Part shown: piece after piece, positions 56,480 through 64,000 of the stretch | How the letters are laid out: each line of letters begins with the position of its first letter | Position numbering within the stretch: the first letter of the stretch is position 1 | DNA from: Papaver somniferum | Taxonomy: Eukaryota; Streptophyta; Magnoliopsida; Ranunculales; Papaveraceae | Length of the DNA: 64,000 nt | Direction of reading: 5' to 3' | Assembly (NCBI RefSeq): GCF_003573695.1 | Contig: NC_039362.1 | Location: forward strand, 9,616,489-9,680,488 | The notes under the pieces: generated by a model | The model's database searches: none | Seen by the model: the letters and a program-made list of their open reading frames with translations, nothing else | What the model was told of the DNA's origin: nothing | Program-made: the position numbers and the translations under genes

Positions 56480-58800
56480 GGAGCCTATCCCTTTGAGAAT
56501 GCAAACAAAAATTGAATATCAATTAGCTTCTCTAAGTGCTTTCCTCTGTTGATTAAATTCTTATTTTCTATGGAAAGTTTTATTCCTATCATAATCCTAC
56601 AATGAAGTTTGTGAGGTGTTTGAAGCCAAGGTATTCATTGGGACTAAGCACCACTATGAAGTTTGAAGAGAAACAGTCGACTAGACACCATTGACATACC
56701 TTTCGCTGCCATCATTCCCTTAATTCTATTATTGCATACTTTCGTAAACCACAGTATTTTGTGTTTAATCTTATCTGTATTAGGAGTCTCATCTTCATAC
56801 AGTTTTGTGATGGACCGGAAAATTACGCCTTTGGTGCGTTGCCCCGCAGGCCGTAACTTCCCCGATGCGCCATGATGAAGCTACGATCCGGGACTTAAGG
56901 CTAGGAAAATGCACGTCCATTTTCCCTTGCAAGCATGCTTTTGGAGCATGATGCAGCTAACTTAGCTTGCACACCGTTCCAACTTACCCTTGTTCTGCGA
57001 AGGGTTTATTAAGTAAGCAAAACTTTCTTAAAACGGAAAAAACGGCCTTTTGAGGCCCTAAACGATAGAATTTGGCTAAATTCTGGTGACCATTTGGATC
57101 TATAGATCAACATGTCTTGATCTTTGGGTCGTTTCCCATCACAATGGACTCCTCTTGAGCTAAATTATGACACTCGGGTTTTTAGCCTACGTCGAACGCC
57201 TTGATAGGAAGTATGAGCATCCAGTGAATGGAATGCAACTTGCCTCATCAAGTTTGACCACAATCATCTCTTGCGTCGAGCTACCGATCCAAATGATATG
57301 AGAGGCCATGATGTCGCAATCATCTCACAATTATATGGTATGAGCGACAAAGTGTTAGACTGGCAATGCTGCAACTCATTGCGGCTGCCTACGTACCCTT
57401 CCCTACTCTAAAGGGATCAGGCACATACCGTAGTTCATCATCGAAGGGAAAGAAGCTTAAACAACTCGTTTGCAAGGCCGTAGCCTAGCAAAAATGGTAA
57501 TGGCCTAGTCCGTATAGGCCATTCCGTCAAGTTGCGCAATGATTATGCATCATCAGGTCCGCGACATGGCATAGTGATGCCTAAGCATCAAATGCCCTCT
57601 TCGCAAGGCTACGCAACTATAAATGAGCCTTAGAGCGTCCACAGTGGTACGATCATAACCAAAGATCAAATACCAAAACAAACGATCAAATTTGAGTTTA
57701 GTCTGGTGTGTGACGTTACGGGTGAAAGACTAAATTTGATCGAGCGTACACTATATATTCGCCTGGTGTGGGGCGTGGGATATACGTCCGCCTGATTGGG
57801 GAGATTCTTAAAAAAAAAAAGAAAAAAAAAAGAAAGAAGTGGGGCGGAGGTATAAAGCCCGCCCCACAAAAAAAAAATTTGGAAAACAAAGAATGGGGCG
57901 GGGGTATAATGCCCGCCCCATACAAAATTAAAATAAAAATAAAAAATGGGGCGTAGACTTTACGTACGCCCCATGTGGAGCGTAGACTTTACGTACGCCT
58001 GGTGTGGTGCGGGGACTTTACGTACGCCTGGTGTGGGACGTAGATTATATAACCGCATGGTGGTGGGGCGTGAACTATACGACCGCTCGACTATATCTGG
58101 GTTTGGTCTTGATCGCCGACCAAATTTGGTCTGGGTTTTACTCTTTGATCAAATTTTGATCGATGGTCCGTCCCACTATGCCAGCCCACTCGACTAGAAA
58201 TTTGCTCTTAGTCGTCCACTGCAGTTGCTCTTAGGCATCATTTATACTCTTCCGACTAATCTATGAAGCTTACTTGGTACATAGTCCGCATATGCACCTT
58301 CAACCAAGTACCCCTCCCTATATATGTCTTAATGGAATTTCTGCAAGTATGGAAAGGGGACCAAAATGACATGCTTGCTTCACTGTTCATCGCAATGATT
58401 GTATGCAATTATTGCGCACAATGATCGCGTGCAATGATCGCGCATAATGATTACGCGGCACTCGTTTGGCCAGCCCTATCCGGCCTGATGCATAATGTTT
58501 GTGCAACATTGGATTTAAGCCAATAACCTTCATAATGCGCAATGATTACGCTGCAAGCTCAAGGCCATCTACCCAACTGGCCTAGTGCATCATTTGATGC
58601 GGGATTTGTCTCTTGGCCAAATGCTAAACATAATGCGCTATTTTTGCGCGGTATTGGCCTTAAGCCGATCCACCTTTTTCACACTGCGAAAGCTTTGGAT
58701 GAAGCTTCATCTCAGGCCATGACGCATCTTTTAGCATGCGCCATGCTAAACACACGGGGTGTTACAGTTTTCTATTTCTAGTCAACCATAATTCAACCAT
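56480..58800. mobile_element. Unclassified GC-richer repeat interrupting LINE sequence
   Basis: The GC content is higher than that of its surroundings. Recurrent blocks include GCAATGATTGCGCA/GCGCATAATGATTACGC (58395-58555) and ATTGGCCTTAAGCC (near 58515 and 58655). No ORF shows a transposon domain. It separates two pieces that would be adjacent in a LINE (zf-RVT and RNase H), so it is probably an inserted element such as a solo LTR. Confidence 0.45.
57633..58230. mobile_element. PIF/Harbinger-type MITE made of short palindromes (598 bp)
   Basis: The ends GAGCGTCCACAGTGG and CCACTGCAGTTGCTC are imperfect inverted repeats flanked by TTA (57630-57632 and 58231-58233), the target size of Harbinger MITEs. 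Internally, blocks such as GGGGCGGGGGTATAATGCCC and GGCGTAGACTTTACGTACGCC recur five or more times between 57840 and 58085, each self-complementary. Confidence 0.75.
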
Positions 58801-58821
58801 CAATGTATAAGCATCAATATA

Positions 58822-59738
58822 TCATATTTCTTTCACTACAGGACTTTTATTTTGCACCCAGCTAAGAACTTCATCAAAATTTGAGGGATTTAATAAGTGA
58901 AAAATATCTCCCAGCCAGTGCCAAATCTTCTTCTGAAGAAACACTCCCATAGTAGATGCACCAGTGTATCCTGTCCATTGCCACATACAAAAACATTTTG
59001 CAACTGTAGAGAAACCCTTCTTTCTGACGCTGTCTTCTGTTGCTACTGCACCTCTCACAATTTTCCACTTGTTGCAGGCCAAATTAGGATGTATGCAATA
59101 TCTCCAAATGTTCTTAGCCCATGAACAAATAGGAATTTTTTTTCCTTATATCTTGTACTGCATTTTCCACCGCGAATTTCCCAGTTAAATTTGTTTCCAA
59201 AATTCTTCTATCAGCACCATTCCCAATACATGGTAATTCATTTGCATTGAAGTAAACATTCATCTCGACTGGTATTTGTCATTCACCATTTGTAATTAGC
59301 TCACTCACTTTCATATCCTTGTGTTGTAGGATAAAATCATCCTGCGGATACATATCAGATAATGCTTGTTCCTTCACACATTTATCTTTCCACAGATATA
59401 GATTGACCATCACCCACAATCCATCTAGTTCTTTATGCAAAATCACTTAGCACCCATTTCGAGCCGGGCCAAATTGAATATTTTTTATATGTAGTAATCC
59501 ACTCCCCTTTCTTGTTTTTAAATTTTTCTTTTATGAATCTAGTCTATTCTTCATCCTCTGTTTCAATCCTCCATAATAATTATATCAAAAGAGCTTTATT
59601 GGAAACTTCATACCTAATCCATTCGTTAATAGAATTAACTTTTTGGTTATAATCTTTTTGGTTATTGATTTTCCTCCAATCATACCTAATCCATTCGTTC
59701 ATTCTGTATAGTCTCGCATCAAGTGATGAATTCTCTAA
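58822..59738 (-). pseudogene. LINE zf-RVT region, minus strand
   Basis: The minus-strand frame 59082-58822 reads ACNKWKIVRGAVATEDSVRKKGF, then the zinc region with degenerate cysteines, then IWHWLGDIFHLLNPSNFDEVL. These are blocks of the post-RT zinc-binding domain of plant LINEs. Upstream, other frames give NGEWQIPVEMNVYFNANELP and LDGLWVMVNLYLWKDKC, which belong to the same ORF2 region. The element is interrupted at 59738 by the Harbinger insertion. Confidence 0.75.
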
Positions 59739-60134
59739 GGCCAATTCCTATGCATATGAAAAACATCATGTTCTTCCATATATGCACCCACCATTGGTAT
59801 GCCAAACTGCCAAACTCATACACATATATGCCAGGAATAACATATAGGCATACACGACAGAGTTTCCAGCGAGCGATAGAGTTTCCATCGCTCGACGTTC
59901 AAGCCAGCACTCGTTGGTCATTAAAGCGCCGACGCTAGTCCATCTATAGCTCGGCTCTCTTATCATCGTTTATCATATCTTCATCCAACGGCTACTATTT
60001 TCCCCCTATAAATACCTAATTTCAATCTCATTTCATTTCACACCAGAATTTCTAATTCTCTCTAGAATTTCTCAATCTTCTTCTTCAAATCTAAAACAAT
60101 TACACCTTCTCTATAATTCTTTATTTCTTGTAAT

Positions 60135-61106
60135 ATGGATTCACAATCTCAAAGTCAAGACAAAGGAAAAGCTAGAAAAAGCAAAGTTCGTGGTGCAAAA
60201 TACAACCTGATAGAGGATGAATGCATTTGTCGTAATTATGTTTATTTTACCAAAGATTGTATCGACGGTGCACAACAACATAGTAACACCATGTGGGATA
60301 ATATATTTCATAAATATGAAGAACAAACCGTGAATATCAATTCCCGTGATGCAAAAGGATTGTCAGAACACTTCATTGTAATCAACAAGGAAGTAGCCGC
60401 TTATGTTGCATTGATAATGCAAGCCAAGAGAGCAGGCAATGAGAGTGGTCAGGTGGATGTTGATTTTGAAAGACAGGTTCGTTTAGATTGGCAGCGAAAA
60501 CATGGTAAACAGTTCGCTTTCGAAATTTGTTATCATGTTTTGAAGGTGTTGAACAAATATAATCCAGATTTCTTATTAACTAATCAATAAGTACCTGAAA
60601 GGTCACCATATAATTCTTCTCCCTCAACACCAAATTCTTCACCATTTTCACCAGGTCCATCAAATTCTTCACCAGATACTGCAAGAAATCCAAAAGGTAA
60701 CTTAGTTTTTAATAATTATGATGATGGTAAGAGAAAACTTCCAGGGATGAACAATGCAAAACTAGATATAAAATTAGCTCAAGAAGGAGGGAGTTCCAGT
60801 GGATTTAACATGGCGGATTTTATATAACATCAAAAGTCCGTCGAGAAGCAAAGATCAGTTGATAGGAAATTTCAAAACAGGGGGAGTAAAAAAAGTCGTC
60901 TTTATCAAGAAAAATTTGAGTTTGACTATGATAAGCATAACATTCTTCAAGTTAACACTTCAATTATGAGCGCCCAGCAAAAACATGTGTGGCAAATTGA
61001 ATTTGACAAAATTCAAGCACAGATTGAACAATAAGATGGATTTACTAACAATGATGATGATGAAACTGATGATGAGTTTGATGTAGTAGTTCCTCTAAAT
61101 GATTGA
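60135..61106 (+). pseudogene. Harbinger ORF1, Myb/SANT-like DNA-binding protein (broken)
   Basis: ORF1 proteins of PIF/Harbinger elements bind element ends and help import the transposase. Residues 15-105 resemble the SANT/Myb-like trihelix fold (YNLIEDECICRNYVYFTKDC, MWDNIFHKYEEQ). These are followed by a conserved C-terminal extension (FAFEICYHVLKVLNKY). The first ORF ends at TAA 60588. The frame continues with a Ser/Pro-rich linker (SPSTPNSSPFSPGPSN), KRKLPGMNNAKLDIKLAQE, and an acidic tail ending at 61106, with two more stops on the way. These lesions make a full protein impossible without readthrough. Confidence 0.8.
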
Positions 61107-61305
61107 TGTATTAAATTATTTTTAATTTAAAGTATTGCATTTTAATTTGATATGTTGTTGTTGCATTCTACTTAAGATTAGTTTGAAATGAAAAGTTGAT
61201 TAATTTGAAATGTTGTTGCTCATTAACTTTAAATGAGTCTATTGCTCATTAAATAAAAATACATAACTTAAACTAAAATACATAACTTAAATTAAATTAC
61301 ATAAC

Positions 61306-62633
61306 TCATTGTCTTCCATGCTCTGCCCAAAGATTCAATCTCAGATCTTCTCTTAAATTGTCATACAAATTTCGGTTCTGAATGTAATTTTTCATTTGAG
61401 CATAATTCCTTGCAGGGACGCCTCTTTGTGGTTGAATATCCGGCCTCAAATCTTCATCTTCATAGTTAGTCCACTGCGGATTACGACGAGTTTCCTGAAT
61501 TACCATGTTATAAAGAATTATGCAAGTGAGCATAGTCTTGTGCATTTCACGAGGACTCAACCCACGATATGGGCCACAAATGATAGCGAACTTCCTCTCC
61601 AAAATTCCAAAAGCGCGTTCCACATCCTTCCTCGCTCCCATTTGGGCATTGTTAAAATGTCAGTATGAACGGCCTAATGCACCGGCAGGAGGCTGACGGT
61701 AGCATTGAACCAAGGTGGACCATTTTTGGTAGATACCATCCGCAAGATGATAGCCATGAGCGTACTGGTGGTCGTTAATCATGCAACAGACTAGGGGACA
61801 AATTCCATGCTTCAGATCTTCAAACAGAGGCGACCTATACAAAACATTGATATCATTTTGTGAATCCGGAAGACCAAAAAAAGCGTGTCATATCCAAGAA
61901 TCGTAAGAAGCAGCAACTTCAAGGATAAATGTTGGTTTTGGATAATGACTTTTATATTGACCGGCCCAATAAACATCGCATCCTTGCCATACCCAATCCA
62001 TACAATCGAGACTACCTAGCATTCCTGGGAATCCCCTTTCCTCATTTTCCCTCAATATTTGTCTAACATCATCCTCGGTTGGTTTCGTAAATATGTGGGG
62101 CCAAAATGATTAATCATTACTTCATGAAACAATGAAAGGTAAGTGAATGAAGTTGTTTTACTCATACGAATGTACTCATCGTTCGCATCCGCTGGAGTGC
62201 CATAACCTAAAATCCTTAAAGCCGAAGTAACTTTTTGTTCAGGACTATGACCTCTAATATTGAATGCATCAATCTGATAATTAAATTGAGGTTCTACTCG
62301 ACAAAGCTCTTAAACAATCTTTATCACCAGATGACGAGGCATACGGAATCGACCTTGAAAATTTTGATCAGAGTACACACAATTGGGAATATAATCGTGC
62401 ATCAGCTTCTGATGATAAAATTCCCTCCCTCGATGCGTATACCTTCTTGAGAATAATTCTTGTGGCTCTGGAACTTTAGGTATTTGACCTGTATGTACTA
62501 GCATCAAAATGTCGATGAGTTTATTATCTTCAGCTTCCTCATCGTCAAGTTCTTGCAACCTCCTTCGATGCATTTCTTGTTGTAGTCTAAACCGATTCAT
62601 AATAACATTCCTCTCTTCATTGGATCTCGCCAT
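61306..62633 (-). pseudogene. Harbinger DDE transposase (broken), full-length span
   Basis: This is the same protein as at 35874-36878 but reaching the natural end. Pieces: start MARSNEERNVIMNRFRLQQE (62633); FQGRFRMPRHLVIKIV, ending at a TAA at 62308-62310; then NIRGHSPEQKV, ILGYGTPADAN, and LDCMDWVWQGC with the first catalytic Asp (about 62005). After TGA at 61888-61890 come HAFFGLPDSQNDINVL, FEDLKHGICP, and YHLADGIYQKW with the second Asp. The last ORF (61641-61306) holds RKDVERAFGILERKFAI with the third acid (Glu) and LTCIILYNMVIQETR. The TGA is at the same codon as in the other copy. Confidence 0.85.
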
Positions 62634-62964
62634 TGATGATTATGAGAAATGAGAATAGAGATAGAGAAATCGGTGAAATATAGGTTGAAGTAGGTGTGAG
62701 TATCTTGGAGAAATACGAGGGCGTATATATAGGAACCAGTAAGGGGGAATAACCGTTGCAAAATATCCAGTGGTCGATCTAATTAATATCGCTCGATTTA
62801 ATGTATAACGCCAGCGATAATCTCAAAATCGCCAGCGTTATTCATAATATCGTTCGCTAGAATGTCTATCGTTTATTGGCTTTCCCATAGTAGCTCAATT
62901 GGTTTGCCATGCCACCTGATATGCCAAACAGTTTTTTTTGGCATGTGCATAGAAATAGACTTAA

Positions 62965-64000
62965 GAATTATAATTGATGGTAATTTCCATACCTACAGCA
63001 TGTGAATAAGCAAGCAACACTTATCGGTCAAGTTTTGAACGACAAGGAAAATTCATTCATAAAAAGATGGGATACAAAAAATTGAACATCCACCCGAACA
63101 GAACAAAGAGTCAGACAGCGTTACTTGAAAATTCCAAAACAAGGGGGTTCAAAATCTTTGATTGCAAGTGCCCTGTAATTATGAGTAAAGATACTCTCCT
63201 TTTGCAAGTTGTTCAGTGGCATGGCATCACATCCTAGACTGAGTTTTAGTTTGACTTTTGGCAAACATCAAAGACCATTGCTTTCACATGTCAGTCAGTC
63301 AGTCAGTCTTTCCTATACATTACAAACCTGGCCAACGCCATTAGATTGCTTATATTTCTTTAGTAAAATGATACCCCCGGATGACGATACTCTCGTTTTA
63401 TCAAGCCAAGTGATTTCCCTCGGCTATACAATTCCGGCAGCTATTTTCCACAGTTTGTATCAAGCCAAGTGATATACTGTCGACTTTACAATTCCGGCAG
63501 CTATTTGCCACAGTTTGAACTTTCACAGGACTTGTTCCAGCAGCTATTCTACAGGTATTTAGATGGAGCGGTAGGAATTAACGTTTAATCCCATTTTTTT
63601 CTCAAACCCATCCATTGTTTGATACATCCTCCCAGTTTTTATGTTTCTTTCGTGCAGCATAAAATCAAGAGCGGATCATTTTCGTTTATTAGCTTGTTTA
63701 CTACTAGCTAGTTAGTGGATTTTATCAAAAACAAAGGACCAAGTTGTTTCGTTCATTTACTCAGATTTCTAAACGGTGGTATATTATTTTTTTACCTTTA
63801 AAAAAAATGTAGGGTAAATAATTTTGAGCACAAGGCTGATCACTATTGTGGTGAAGGTGATATCCAGTTTAAGCATCTTTGAAACCTAATTTTTTTTTGA
63901 CAACCTGGAATGAGAGCAACACGAGTGCTTTTGGGCTGTTGGTGGTGATGGCTCCAAGTCAACTCGGCATTTTTACAGCATCTTAATTTTGGAAAAGTTC
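62965..64000. other. Flanking DNA, no gene recognised
   Basis: A tandem duplication of about 60 bp (63398-63456 and 63457-63518, sharing ATCAAGCCAAGTGAT and ACAATTCCGGCAGCTATT) and a CAGT/GTCA microsatellite (TCAGTCAGTCAGTCAGTC at 63289-63306) are present. The ORF 63209-63472 lies over these repeats and shows no family. Confidence 0.5.

Larger units (their letters stand above)
59739..62961. mobile_element. PIF/Harbinger transposon with both ends (3223 bp)
   Basis: The left end GGCCAATTCCTATGCATATG and the reversed right end AGTCTATTTCTATGCACATG match at 14 of the first 20 positions or so. TAA is duplicated on both sides (59736-59738 and 62962-62964), the target size of this superfamily. Subterminal TGGTATGCCAAAC/TTTGGCATATCAGGTGG repeats are also inverted. 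It carries the two genes typical of the group in convergent orientation: a Myb/SANT-like ORF1 (+) and a DDE transposase (-), both damaged. Confidence 0.9.

Noticed and set aside
57666..57956. Overlapping glycine- and lysine-rich ORFs on both strands
   Set aside because: They derive from A-runs and palindromic GGGGCGGG blocks of the MITE at 57633-58230.

Overview
This is nuclear DNA of a flowering plant, most likely a eudicot. Evidence is the AT-rich intron/exon genes with GT-AG introns, a mitochondrial F1-ATPase gamma gene with nine exons, a plant-specific XS/XH-domain (FDM/IDN2) gene pair, an intronless nepenthesin/CDR1-type aspartic protease, and nested plant transposons (Sirevirus-type Copia, Gypsy, plant L1 LINE, PIF/Harbinger, CACTA, MITEs). 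The repeats recall a large repeat-rich genome such as poppy (Papaveraceae), but that is an impression from memory. Only four intact-looking protein genes are seen, at 28615-32229 (+), 40497-41918 (+), 44716-47256 (-) and 48989-51990 (-). An HSP70 pseudogene lies at 42263-43750. No rRNA, tRNA or CRISPR was found.

1-8877: a Sirevirus-like Copia element as partial LTR, internal region, full LTR (4765-7538), second truncated internal region. It carries only a broken gag. 8878-19810: a Gypsy-type element with gag and a retropepsin remnant but no recognisable reverse transcriptase or integrase. A 1283-bp CACTA-type element with a TGT target duplication sits inside it, and degenerate tandem repeats lie in its 3' part. 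19811-23283: a minus-strand Copia 5' part (gag and LTR). 23284-25372: minus-strand Gypsy gag start and LTR, with a 96-N gap. 25373-26483: remnant of a reverse-transcriptase-like protein with a zinc/endonuclease-like tail.

26484-28614 holds two MITE-like elements, the second (27240-28397) ending about 220 bp before the ATP synthase gamma start codon. 32230-40496 is repeat-rich: TIR elements, a truncated Harbinger transposase, a GC-rich tandem repeat and a MITE just upstream of the aspartic protease. 44.7-53.2 kb is a tandem duplication of an RNA-directed DNA methylation factor gene. The downstream-lying copy (48989-51990) keeps near-standard splice sites; the other has lost two acceptor AGs relative to it.

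53.6-59.7 kb is a mosaic of LINE pieces with catalytic decay, broken by a GC-rich repeat that itself contains a 598-bp MITE built of short palindromes. 59739-62961 is a complete-ended PIF/Harbinger element (TAA target duplications, Myb/SANT-like ORF1 and a broken transposase, convergent). Its transposase shares one in-frame TGA with the truncated copy at 35.9 kb. The last kilobase shows only a short tandem duplication.

The host genes do not form an operon or pathway. I see no convincing wholly new system. The most interesting points are the diverging FDM pair with altered splice sites, the shared lesions in transposon copies (defective elements that seem to have been copied in their broken form), a motif shared by a Copia and a Gypsy LTR, and long hairpins near gene promoters that could feed small-RNA pathways.
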